From Nocardia flavorosea NBRC 108225 (GTDB lineage Bacteria > Actinomycetota > Actinomycetes > Mycobacteriales > Mycobacteriaceae), in the NCBI RefSeq assembly GCF_001613385.1, contig NZ_BDCG01000017.1:248001-312000 (forward strand): DNA of 64,000 nt. Direction: 5' to 3'. The notes beneath the pieces were generated by a model. That model had not been told where the DNA came from. It worked only from the letters and a program-made list of their open reading frames with translations, and did no database searches. The first letter of the stretch is position 1; each line of letters opens with the position of its first letter. The position numbers were made by a program, and so were the translations under genes. Shown here in pieces: positions 36,719 through 44,514 of the stretch.

Positions 36719-37210
36719 ATGAGAAAGCTCATCGCCGCATTCGCAATCGCCCTCCCCGCCCTGTCCGGAGCCCCGGCCGTGGCCGGTCCCGACCCCGCCG
36801 AACCACCACCATCGCAGGTGGATATCCGCGCCGAGCAGCCCACCGAAGCAGTGCCACTGGGCACACCCATCCAGGTTCAGAGCATGGGTCCGATGGCGAT
36901 CACCGTGCGAGCAACCGATCAGACCATGCCGCCACGGATGAACGACGCGAGCGTGATCGTGTACGAGGTCGAGGTCGAAGCCCAGGGCGAAACGGCAGGT
37001 ATCGGCCCGTACGACCTGAACCTGGCCACCACCGGCGGCGAGAACCTCGGCGCGCTCGCCGATATCCCCGGGGGATTGCAGTTCGGGCTGCTGGATCCCG
37101 GCGAAGTACGACGCGGACTGGTCGCGTTCGAACTGCCTCACGGCCAGGAACCCGTCGCGGTAGTCTTCGCAACCAGTAACGGCTACATCCAGGGCACCTG
37201 GGCTGCGTAA
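36719..37210 (+). CDS. Exported MPT63-like protein, copy 2
   Basis: 163 residues, paralogous to the preceding gene along its whole length (for example GLVAFELPHGQEPVAVVFAT and the ends QGTWAA versus QGAWTL). The signal peptide is KLIAAFAIALPALSGAPAVA. The pair is separated by 258 bases with no clear terminator. Probably a tandem duplication retained as two secreted proteins. Confidence 0.8.
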   Translation: MRKLIAAFAIALPALSGAPAVAGPDPAEPPPSQVDIRAEQPTEAVPLGTPIQVQSMGPMAITVRATDQTMPPRMNDASVIVYEVEVEAQGETAGIGPYDLNLATTGGENLGALADIPGGLQFGLLDPGEVRRGLVAFELPHGQEPVAVVFATSNGYIQGTWAA

Positions 37211-37401
37211 GCCTGGGCCCTGACCACACCCTCGCCAGGATGACGCGTCTGCTGCGCAGACGATCAGGTGCAGTCTTGCCCCGGATCCAGCGCACCGGAT
37301 CCGGTTACACGGCATTCAGGACGATCATGACGGAACCGGTGCCGGCGATATCGGGCCCGCTTGCCGCAGACTGCGGTAGTCGGATTCGACGGACCGGCGG
37401 C
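37211..37401. other. Intergenic region downstream of cobN
   Basis: Noncoding stretch between the second MPT63-like gene and the decayed cobN copy. No terminator or gene was recognised. Confidence 0.4.
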
Positions 37402-37490
37402 CACTCCAGTTCGCCCTCGGCCTCCGGGTAGATCTGACGCAACCGGTCCGAGGTTTCGGTATCCGGCTCGCGGGATGCTTCGGCGATCCC
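37402..37490 (-). pseudogene. Decayed duplicate of the cobN 3' end
   Basis: Reads on the minus strand as SREPDTETSDRLRQIYPEAE followed by GELEW, versus the true cobN end EPEQETLDRLRQVYLEAE followed by GELE and a stop. The DNA aligns with 37515-37589 at a fixed 113-base offset with roughly three-quarters identity. The stop codon is lost (TAG to TGG). It looks like an old tandem duplication that now lies downstream of the intact gene. Confidence 0.75.
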
Positions 37491-37513
37491 GCGAGCTTCC
37501 AGGACCGGAGTTG

Positions 37514-40500
37514 CTACTCCAGTTCCCCCTCCGCTTCGAGATAGACCTGGCGCAGCCGGTCGAGAGTTTCCTGTTCCGGTTCGGCCCACATCTTCCGTTC
37601 GGCGGCCTCGAGCAGGCGTTCGGCGATACCGTGCAGCGCCCACGGATTGGACTGCTCCATGAACTTGCGGTTCGTCTCGTCGAAAACATAGCTTTCGGCG
37701 AGCTTCTCGTACATCCAGTCGGCGACCACATCGGTGGTGGCGTCGTAGCCGAACAGGTAGTCGACCGTCGCGGCCATTTCGAATGCGCCCTTGTAACCGT
37801 GGCGGCGCATGGCCTCGAGCCAGCGGGGGTTCACCACGCGGGCGCGGAACACCCGGGTCGTCTCCTCCGACAGGGTGCGGGTGCGCACCGAATCCGGGCG
37901 GGTGCTGTCACCGATATAGGCCTCCGGGTTCTTCCCCGTCAGCGCCCGCACCGTGGCGACCATTCCGCCGTGGTACTGGAAATAGTCGTCGGAATCGGCG
38001 ATATCGTGTTCGCGGGTATCGGTGTTCTTCGCGGCCACCGTGATCCGGCGGTACGCGGTGCGCATATCGTCGGCCGCGGGGGCACCGTCGAGGTCGCGAC
38101 CGTAGGCGTAACCGCCCCAGGCGGTGTAGACCTGCGCGAGATCGTCGTCGGTACGCCAGCTCTTGGAATCGATGAGCTGTAGCAGGCCCGCGCCGTAGGT
38201 GCCCGGTTTCGAACCGAAGATACGGGTGGTGGCGCGGCGTTCGTCGCCGTGCTCGGCCAGATCCGAAAGCGTATGGACGCGAACGTAGTTCGACTCCGCG
38301 GGTTCGTCGAGGGCGGCGACCAGGCGGACGGCATCGTCGAGCAGGGCCAGCACATGCGGGAAGGCATCACGGAAGAAACCGCTGATCCGGACGGTGACGT
38401 CGATCCGCGGCCGCCCCAGTTCCGCGAGGTCGACGACCTCGAGCGAGGTGACGCGGCGGCTCGCCTCGTCCCACACCGGGCGCACACCGAGCAGTGCCAG
38501 CACCTCGGCGATATCGTCGCCGGAGGTACGCATCGCGGACGTACCCCAGACCGAAAGACCAACCGACCGCGGGTATTCGCCGTGATCGGCCAGGTAGCGT
38601 TCCAGCAGCGAATCGGCCATGGCCCGCCCCGTTTCCCAGGCCAGTCGCGACGGCACCGCCTTCGGATCCACCGAATAGAAATTGCGGCCGGTGGGCAGGA
38701 CATTGATCAGTCCGCGCAGCGGCGACCCGCTGGGCCCGGCGGGAATGAATCCACCGTTGAGCGCGTGCAGGACACGGTCGATCTCGACTTCGGTCCCGCG
38801 CAGCCGCGGAACGACTTCCGTCGCGGCGAACCGCAGCACGGCAGCCACGGCCTCCCGATCACCACCGGCGTCACCGAAAAGGTCCCCGGAGAACCGTTCG
38901 ACGAGTTGGTGCACAGCCCCGGGTGACCATTCCGCGGCCTGCAGGGCCACCAGGAGTTCCCGGGCCCGCGATTCCACGGCGTCGACCCGTTCCCGGGCTT
39001 CGTCGCCGGATTCACTGAGCCCCAGCGCTTCCCGCAGACCCGGCACCGACCTCTCGCCGCCCCACAGCTGCCGGGCGCGCAACATGGCGAGTACCAGATC
39101 GACCTCGCTCGCCCCGGCCGGCGCGCGGCCCAGGATATGCAGTCCGTCCCGGATCTGCACATCCTTGATCTCACACAACCAGCCGTCGACGTGCAGCAGC
39201 ATATCGTCGAAGACCTCTTCGTCCGGGCGTTCGGCCAGCCCCAGATCGTGGTCCATTTTCGCGGCCCGCATCAGGGTCCAGATCTGCTGCCGGATGGCGG
39301 GCAGTTTCGCCGGGTCGAGCGCGGAGATGTTGGCATGCTCGTCGAGTAGTTGTTCGAGCCGGGAGATATCGCCGTAGCTCTCCGCCCGCGCCATCGGCGG
39401 AATCAGGTGATCCACCAGGGTGGCGTGCGCGCGCCGTTTGGCCTGCGTGCCCTCCCCCGGATCGTTCACCAGGAACGGGTAGATCAGCGGCAGGTCACCC
39501 AGCGCCGCATCGGTGCCGCAGGCGGCCGACATCCCCAGCGTTTTACCCGGCAGCCATTCCAGGTTGCCGTGTTTACCGATATGCACCATCGCGTCGGCAC
39601 CGAAACCGCCCGATTCGATATCGGTGGACAGCCAGCGGTAGGCGGCGAGGTAGTGATGGCTGGGCGGGAGGTCGGGGTCGTGGTAGATGGCCACCGGGTT
39701 CTCGCCGAACCCGCGCGGCGGCTGCACCATCAGCACGATATTGCCGAAACGCAGGGCCGCGATGACGATTTCGCCGCGGGGATCGGCGGAGGTGTCCACA
39801 TAGAGTTCACCCGGCGGCGGACCCCACGCCTCGACCACGGCCTCGCGCAGTTCGGCGGGCAAGGTGTCGAACCACGCGGTGTACACCTGCGCGCCGATCC
39901 GGATGGGGTTGCCCTCCAGTTGTTCGGCGGTGAGCCAGTCGGGGTCCTGGCCGCCGGCGGCGATCAGGGCGTGCATGAGCGCGTCGCCGTCGCCTTCCTC
40001 CAGGCCGGGCACCTCGCCTGCCGCGCCGAGGTCGTATCCGGCCGCGCGGAGCTCACCGAGCAGGGCGATTGCGCTGGCCGGAGTGTCCAGGCCGACGGCG
40101 TTCCCGATCCGGGCGTGTTTGGTCGGATAGGCAGAAAGCATGAGTGCCAGCCGTTTCCGCTCGGCGGGAATGTACCGCAGCCGGGCGTGCCGGACGGCGA
40201 TCCCCGCGACCCGTGCGGCGCGTTCGGGGTCGGGGACGTAGGTGGACAACCCGTCGGCGTCGAACTCTTTGAAGGAGAACGGCACGGTGATGATGCGCCC
40301 GTCGAACTCCGGCACCGCGACCTGCGTCGCGACATCGAGCGGGGACAGACCGTCGTCGTTGCCTTCCCATTGGGCGCGGCCGCCGGTCAGACAAAGGCCC
40401 TGCAGGATCGGTACATCCAGTTCGGCGAGCGCGCCGATATCCCAGGCTTCGTCGTCGCCACCCGCGGAGGCCGTGGCGGGTTTGGTCCCGCCGGCCGCCA

Positions 40501-41146
40501 GCACGGTGACCACCAGCGCGTCGGCCTGCCGGAGGGTGCCGAGAAGTTCCGGCTCCGCGGTGCGCAGCGAGGCACAGTAGATCGGCAGCGGTACCGCGCC
40601 GGCGTCCTCGACGGCAGCGCACAGCGCGTCGATATAGCCGGTGTTCCCCGCCAGATGCTGGGCCCGGTAGTAGACGACGCCGACCGTGGGTTTCCCGGCC
40701 ACCGGCTCCGGATCTCGCGCATCGCGTTCGAGCCGGCCCCAGCTGGGCAGCTGTACCGGTGGTTCGAATCCGTGCCCGGTGAGCAGAACGGTATCGGACA
40801 GGAAGTTGTGCAACTGCCGTAGATTCTGCGGTCCGCCGGCCGCCAGATAGTTGTGGGCGTCCGACGCCACCCCTACCGGGACGGTGGAGCATTCCATGAG
40901 TTCGGCGTCGGGTGCCATCTCCCCGCCGACGGCCACCACGGGAAGTCCGCTGTCGCGCACCGCGGCCAGTCCGTCCTCCCAGGCGCGTTTACCGCCGAGG
41001 ATGCGCACGATCACCAGTTCCACGCCGTCGAGCAGGCCGGGCAGATCGTCCACCAGCAGGCGGGCCGGATTTCCCCACCGGTAGTCGGCGCCGCTGGCAC
41101 GTGCGCTGAGCAGATCGGTGTCGGAGGTGGACAGCAGCAGAATCAC
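37514..41146 (-). CDS. cobN: Cobaltochelatase subunit CobN
   Basis: 1,210 residues, normal length. Large subunit of the ATP-dependent chelatase that inserts cobalt into hydrogenobyrinic acid a,c-diamide. Conserved stretches include GVVYYRAQHLAGNTGYIDAL, VHIGKHGNLEWLPGKTLGMS and KPGTYGAGLLQLIDSKSW, characteristic of the CobN/BchH superfamily. GTG 41146 has GGAAGG upstream. A cobalamin riboswitch occupies the leader. CobS/CobT or equivalent ATPase subunits are not in the window. The gene's own 3' end is partly duplicated downstream. Confidence 0.97.
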   Translation of the reverse strand: MILLLSTSDTDLLSARASGADYRWGNPARLLVDDLPGLLDGVELVIVRILGGKRAWEDGLAAVRDSGLPVVAVGGEMAPDAELMECSTVPVGVASDAHNYLAAGGPQNLRQLHNFLSDTVLLTGHGFEPPVQLPSWGRLERDARDPEPVAGKPTVGVVYYRAQHLAGNTGYIDALCAAVEDAGAVPLPIYCASLRTAEPELLGTLRQADALVVTVLAAGGTKPATASAGGDDEAWDIGALAELDVPILQGLCLTGGRAQWEGNDDGLSPLDVATQVAVPEFDGRIITVPFSFKEFDADGLSTYVPDPERAARVAGIAVRHARLRYIPAERKRLALMLSAYPTKHARIGNAVGLDTPASAIALLGELRAAGYDLGAAGEVPGLEEGDGDALMHALIAAGGQDPDWLTAEQLEGNPIRIGAQVYTAWFDTLPAELREAVVEAWGPPPGELYVDTSADPRGEIVIAALRFGNIVLMVQPPRGFGENPVAIYHDPDLPPSHHYLAAYRWLSTDIESGGFGADAMVHIGKHGNLEWLPGKTLGMSAACGTDAALGDLPLIYPFLVNDPGEGTQAKRRAHATLVDHLIPPMARAESYGDISRLEQLLDEHANISALDPAKLPAIRQQIWTLMRAAKMDHDLGLAERPDEEVFDDMLLHVDGWLCEIKDVQIRDGLHILGRAPAGASEVDLVLAMLRARQLWGGERSVPGLREALGLSESGDEARERVDAVESRARELLVALQAAEWSPGAVHQLVERFSGDLFGDAGGDREAVAAVLRFAATEVVPRLRGTEVEIDRVLHALNGGFIPAGPSGSPLRGLINVLPTGRNFYSVDPKAVPSRLAWETGRAMADSLLERYLADHGEYPRSVGLSVWGTSAMRTSGDDIAEVLALLGVRPVWDEASRRVTSLEVVDLAELGRPRIDVTVRISGFFRDAFPHVLALLDDAVRLVAALDEPAESNYVRVHTLSDLAEHGDERRATTRIFGSKPGTYGAGLLQLIDSKSWRTDDDLAQVYTAWGGYAYGRDLDGAPAADDMRTAYRRITVAAKNTDTREHDIADSDDYFQYHGGMVATVRALTGKNPEAYIGDSTRPDSVRTRTLSEETTRVFRARVVNPRWLEAMRRHGYKGAFEMAATVDYLFGYDATTDVVADWMYEKLAESYVFDETNRKFMEQSNPWALHGIAERLLEAAERKMWAEPEQETLDRLRQVYLEAEGELE

Positions 41147-41150
41147 AAGG

Positions 41151-41170
41151 GTGACCTTCCTGGGTGACGC
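41151..41170 (-). promoter_or_regulatory. cobN ribosome binding site bracketed by GTCACCC repeats
   Basis: On the minus strand the site reads GTCACCC-AGGAAGG-TCACCC, with the Shine-Dalgarno between two near copies of GTCACCC. A GGGTGAC inside the riboswitch could pair with either copy. This gives a ready means to hide or expose the ribosome site. The pairing is inference. Confidence 0.4.
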
Positions 41171-41179
41171 GCCCGTCGG

Positions 41180-41300
41180 GGTTCGGTGTGCTCGCCGGAG
41201 AGGGTCTGGCTGTGTCAGTGGCGCGACCGCACCGGAGTTCCACCGGTTTCCTCGTCACCCGTCGAGCGCTCGCATGGTATCGCGACGGCCGGCCGGGCCC
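41180..41300 (-). promoter_or_regulatory. Cobalamin riboswitch in the cobN leader
   Basis: Read on the minus strand, the leader contains the class hallmarks: GAGGAAACCGGTG, then CTCCGGTGCGGTCGCGCCACTG, read in parts, then the B12-box-like AGCCAGACCCTCTCC. These match the core of AdoCbl-type riboswitches. Boundaries are approximate. It precedes cobN by about 35-150 bases and is expected to shut down cobN when cobalamin is plentiful, probably at translation initiation. Confidence 0.85.
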
Positions 41301-41384
41301 GTCGGCACACCGGGCAGCCGAGCCCGCGGGTGCCCCGGGTATCGCCGACAGGTCCTCGGTATTCGTCAGCCCAGACAGCAGGCC

Positions 41385-41406
41385 GCAAATGTTGCCATAT
41401 ATTTGC
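41385..41406. promoter_or_regulatory. A/T-rich inverted repeat shared with the cobG leader
   Basis: GCAAAT-GTTGCCATAT-ATTTGC has 6-base inverted arms. It lies between the divergent cobN and small-peptide units, 34 bases before the latter's -35 element. The inner sequence CAAATGTTGCCATATATTTG differs from a motif at 44880-44900 by one base insertion and two changes. Confidence 0.45.
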
Positions 41407-41439
41407 CGAACGAGGGCGCGGCGAATTTAGAGGAATTCG

Positions 41440-41468
41440 TTGCGGGAAAATTGGACGCTTGCTATGTT
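41440..41468 (+). promoter_or_regulatory. Promoter of the small-peptide unit
   Basis: TTGCGG and TATGTT are separated by exactly 17 bases, and the -10 is preceded by TGC (extended -10). It would start transcription about 85 bases before the first peptide gene. Confidence 0.6.
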
Positions 41469-41562
41469 GCCTGGGTCACCATCGGCCGCACCGGCCGTGA
41501 CCGCCCTCACGACGCGCAGTCCACGACGGAGAGGGCGCTTCAACCTCCGAAGGAGATTCACC

Positions 41563-41676
41563 ATGGGTTCGTTGAGCGATCTGCTCATGGCACTGATTCC
41601 GGCTCTCGGATCGGCCGTGGCGGGCGACGGTCTCTTCGATGTGTTCCTGGGTTCACTCGAAGCCATCATCGCATAA
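41563..41676 (+). CDS. 37-residue hydrophobic acidic peptide (candidate PorA/PorH-like)
   Basis: Begins MGSLSDLLMALIPALGSAVA and continues with GDGLFDVFLGSLEAIIA. It has four acidic and no basic residues, no signal peptide, and an amphipathic helical pattern. GAAGGAG lies 8 bases upstream of ATG 41563. A same-frame upstream extension exists but lacks a ribosome site. A second peptide with the same MGSL start follows 76 bases later, then a terminator and a mycoloyltransferase gene. Size, charge, lack of signal sequence and tandem arrangement recall corynebacterial PorA/PorH porins, which are O-mycoloylated on serine. This is resemblance, not proof. Alternatives are a toxin, a phenol-soluble-modulin-like peptide or a membrane regulator. 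Confidence 0.72.
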   Translation: MGSLSDLLMALIPALGSAVAGDGLFDVFLGSLEAIIA

Positions 41677-41703
41677 TTCGCGACTGAGCAATCCATTCAT
41701 ACA

Positions 41704-41727
41704 GCGGAATTCCGTCCGGAATTCCGC
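41704..41727 (+). repeat. 24-bp perfect inverted repeat between the two peptide genes
   Basis: GCGGAATTCCG-TC-CGGAATTCCGC, arms of 11 bases with a 2-base centre. No U-tract follows. On the RNA it could fold as a hairpin or cruciform and act as a stabiliser, processing site or attenuator that sets the ratio of the two peptides. It could also be a protein-binding site. Confidence 0.8.
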
Positions 41728-41752
41728 ACTCCAGTGATACAAGGAGAAACAC

Positions 41753-41869
41753 ATGGGATCCCTCATGGAAATTCTGGGCATGGGCACCGCCAGCGCCGGC
41801 GGGCTCGGCACCAACCTGGTGAACGCCCTGGTCACCCTGAGCGGTGGCACGCCCGCCCCCGGCAAGTAG
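41753..41869 (+). CDS. 38-residue Gly/Ala-rich peptide (candidate PorA-like)
   Basis: Begins MGSLMEILGMGTASAGGLGT and ends TLSGGTPAPGK; one Glu, one Lys, no signal peptide. AAGGAG precedes ATG 41753. From memory C. glutamicum PorA begins MENVYEFLGN and carries its mycoloylated serine at position 15. Here E6-[I]-L8-G9 and Ser14 followed by a Gly-rich segment fall at nearly the same positions. The similarity is short and could be chance. Paired with the preceding peptide and bounded by a strong terminator, so it is very likely expressed. Confidence 0.7.
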   Translation: MGSLMEILGMGTASAGGLGTNLVNALVTLSGGTPAPGK

Positions 41870-41883
41870 ATCCGGGACCAGAC

Positions 41884-41917
41884 GAGGGGTCCATCCGATA
41901 CGACGGATGGACCCCTC
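41884..41917 (+). terminator. Strong hairpin terminator after the small-peptide unit
   Basis: A 14-bp perfect stem (GAGGGGTCCATCCG pairing with CGGATGGACCCCTC) with a 6-base loop, starting 15 bases after the second peptide stop. There is no long U-tract, as is common for GC-rich actinobacterial terminators. It separates the peptides from the mycoloyltransferase transcript. Confidence 0.85.
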
Positions 41918-42007
41918 CGCCATGAGCCATGGTGTACCCCTGCAATTCTGTGCCGGCAGGCGCGTCCAGCGCCGGGCCTACGCCGGACAACATCCCCTGA
42001 GGCGTAT

Positions 42008-43033
42008 ATGAATTCACTCCTGCGGGGCCCTCGGCGGGCGCTTGTTCTGCTCGCGTCGGCTACCCTCCTGACACTCGGTACCGCGGCGACCACGACCGCC
42101 GAACCCGACGCGTCCATCGTGTCCCGCACACCCGGCACCGGACGTTCGCTCGAGATCACGGTGCACTCCCCCTCCATGCAGCGCGATATCGCCCTGCAGG
42201 TGCTGCGCCCGGCCGATACCCGGACCCCCGCCCCCACCCTCTACCTGCTCAACGGGGCAGGCGGCGGCGAGGACGCCGCGAGCTGGTCGGCGCAAACCGA
42301 TGTGGCCGGTTTCTTCGCGGACAAACACGTGAATATCGTGATCCCTCTGGAAGGCGCCTTCAGCTACTACACCGACTGGCAGCAGGCCGATCCCGGGCTG
42401 GCAGAAAACCTCGGGAACAACGGTCGCAATATGTGGGCCACCTTCCTCACCGAGGAGCTACCACCATTGGTCGACGCCGCCTTCGACACCACCGGCGCCA
42501 ACGCGATAGCCGGTATCTCGATGGCCGCGACCTCGGTTCTCGACCTCACCATCCGTGCCCCCGAGCTGTATCGCGCCGCGGCCGCTTACAGCGGTTGCGC
42601 GATGACCAGCGACCCGTTGGGACAGGCTTTCGTCACCTTGGTCGTCAGCCTCGGCGGCGGTGACTCCGAGAACATGTGGGGCCCGGTCGGTGGTCCGGGC
42701 TGGCGGGAGCACGACCCCTACCTGCAGGCGGGCCGGCTCCCCGATATCCCGATGTACATCTCCAGCGGCAGCGGACTACCCGGCCGCCACGACACCGCGA
42801 CCAGCCCCCGGCTCCACGGAGACGAGAAGATGCTGTGGAATCAGCTGCTGGTCGGCGGGGGGATCGAGGCCGCAGCCGACTACTGCACCCGCGCATTGCA
42901 GCAACGCACCCGAGAGCTGGGCCGCACCGATATCGTCTTCGATCTCCGACCGTCCGGCACTCATTCCTGGGGGTACTGGGAGGACGACCTGCACCGTTCC
43001 TGGCCACTGCTGGCCGCGGCGCTGGGTGCTTGA
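42008..43033 (+). CDS. Mycoloyltransferase, antigen 85 family
   Basis: 341 residues. Signal peptide (RRALVLLASATLLTLGTAAT), then an alpha/beta hydrolase domain with the nucleophile in AIAGISMAATS (Ser171), the RNMWATFLTEELPPLV segment typical of the family, and catalytic His319 in GTHSWGYWEDDL. Such enzymes move mycolic acids between trehalose monomycolate and trehalose, arabinogalactan or, for corynebacterial MytC, protein serines. Adjacency to two tiny porin-like peptides raises the possibility of protein O-mycoloylation, but the sequence alone does not show acceptor choice. Confidence 0.92.
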   Translation: MNSLLRGPRRALVLLASATLLTLGTAATTTAEPDASIVSRTPGTGRSLEITVHSPSMQRDIALQVLRPADTRTPAPTLYLLNGAGGGEDAASWSAQTDVAGFFADKHVNIVIPLEGAFSYYTDWQQADPGLAENLGNNGRNMWATFLTEELPPLVDAAFDTTGANAIAGISMAATSVLDLTIRAPELYRAAAAYSGCAMTSDPLGQAFVTLVVSLGGGDSENMWGPVGGPGWREHDPYLQAGRLPDIPMYISSGSGLPGRHDTATSPRLHGDEKMLWNQLLVGGGIEAAADYCTRALQQRTRELGRTDIVFDLRPSGTHSWGYWEDDLHRSWPLLAAALGA

Positions 43034-43074
43034 TTCCGGATACCCACGGCGCGGTATCCGGAACGGCCCGCCAC

Positions 43075-44514
43075 TCATCCCAGGGCGTCCACCAGGTCGC
43101 GGAACGACTGCACCAGCAGTTCCCGGTAGCGCTCGGGGTCGGGCATCATCGCCGAATCCACGTGGAAGGTGATCACCAGTTCGTCGCCCTGAGAGGAGAT
43201 GAGATGCCGCAGTCCGTCGCCGTCGAGTACCGGCAGGACACCGAACGCGCGGAGTAGCGGTGCACCGCGGAAGGTCATACCGTCACCGGTCGGCGGAACA
43301 TTGCTGATCGTGGTGTTGCTCAGCGGAATCGACCCGGCTCCGGCGTAAGTCCGCTGGGCGCGGGCCCAGCCGGCCAACCGCAGGAGCCAGGCCGGCGAGG
43401 TCTCCACCCGGGCGGCATACCGCAGAACCGCCGGATCGGTGTTGCGGCGGCGTTCCCGGCGAACCGATTCCCGGATCGCCGCCAGTCGTGCCGAGGGCTC
43501 GGTGATATCGGTGTGCAGGTCGACGGCCATCTGACCGAGTCGGTTCGCCGAATGCCATTCCGCAATACCCCGCATCGATATCGGCACCATGGCGGCCAGC
43601 GAATCCGGCGGTGTCTCCTGCTTCTCGCCGAGGTAGGCGGCCAGCGCCCCGGATACGACGGTCAGCATCACATCGTTGACCGTCGTACGCTCCGCGCAGC
43701 GGGCACACACCGCTTTGACCTGAGACAACGCCAGCGTCACCTGATCGACCGCCCGGCCGGGGCCGGCCGCACGATTGAACCGGGTGGCGGGCCGAGTGGG
43801 CAGCGGCTCGTCCAGTAATCCGGCCGCGGCCCGCTCACGCACCTCCGTGCGGGCCGCGCCGGCACGACGCAGGCTGGCCACGAAACACGCCAGCCGGTAG
43901 GGGAACACCAGTGCGGCACGTATGCCCATGACCGGGGCCCGCCAGGGCACACCGCCCGGCGCGGCCGAGGCCGTTCGACCGCTGAACAGTTGCGCTTCCA
44001 GCTCCCGAGTCGCCACCCCGTCAACGGCGCTGTGGTGGAACTTCAACGCCAATATCGTCGTCGGCCCAGGGGTGCCCGGTACCCCGTGGACTCGATCGAA
44101 GAAATGGAACATCCACGGCGGACGGCCGAGATCCACTCGTGCCACTGTTATCTCACCCAGCCGGCGCCGGACCGTATCCCAGTCTGCGCCGGCCGGTTCG
44201 ACCAGCACATGGCCGGCGATATCGAAGGCGGGATCCGGAACCCAGTAGGGCAGGTCCAGATCGAACGGCACGCGGCGCAGCCTGCGCCGGAACAGCGGCG
44301 CGAACCCTGCCCGCTCCTGCGCCCAGCGCACTGCCGCGGCAGTATCGAGCGGTTCCGCGCCGCGGCAATCGAATACGTAGACCGCAACGATGGTCGAAGG
44401 GTGCCGGTCGGTTTCGTCGTAGTAGAACACGGCATCGCGCGGGGCCAACTGTTCCGTCATCGCTGCGATTTCCGCCGTGGTCTCGCCGACCGCGCTATCC
44501 ATTCCTGCGCTCAT
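43075..44514 (-). CDS. Wax ester synthase/diacylglycerol acyltransferase (WS/DGAT)
   Basis: 479 residues with the acyl-CoA:alcohol acyltransferase site HHSAVDG (His160, His161, Asp165) and the C-terminal SNTTISNVPP-type motif. It makes triacylglycerols or wax esters stored as lipid bodies, a common trait in Nocardia and mycobacteria. ATG 44514 is preferred; GGAACAGGT just upstream serves as ribosome site. The frame extends further upstream but reads as non-coding. Divergent from cobG; convergent with the mycoloyltransferase. Confidence 0.93.
   Translation of the reverse strand: MSAGMDSAVGETTAEIAAMTEQLAPRDAVFYYDETDRHPSTIVAVYVFDCRGAEPLDTAAAVRWAQERAGFAPLFRRRLRRVPFDLDLPYWVPDPAFDIAGHVLVEPAGADWDTVRRRLGEITVARVDLGRPPWMFHFFDRVHGVPGTPGPTTILALKFHHSAVDGVATRELEAQLFSGRTASAAPGGVPWRAPVMGIRAALVFPYRLACFVASLRRAGAARTEVRERAAAGLLDEPLPTRPATRFNRAAGPGRAVDQVTLALSQVKAVCARCAERTTVNDVMLTVVSGALAAYLGEKQETPPDSLAAMVPISMRGIAEWHSANRLGQMAVDLHTDITEPSARLAAIRESVRRERRRNTDPAVLRYAARVETSPAWLLRLAGWARAQRTYAGAGSIPLSNTTISNVPPTGDGMTFRGAPLLRAFGVLPVLDGDGLRHLISSQGDELVITFHVDSAMMPDPERYRELLVQSFRDLVDALG

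Noticed and set aside
39350..40822. 490-codon plus-strand open frame
   Set aside because: Antisense shadow of cobN; no ribosome site and no protein-like motifs.
41118..41687. 189-codon plus-strand frame through the riboswitch and first peptide gene
   Set aside because: It runs antisense to the cobN leader and is out of frame with the small peptide that has the clear ribosome site.
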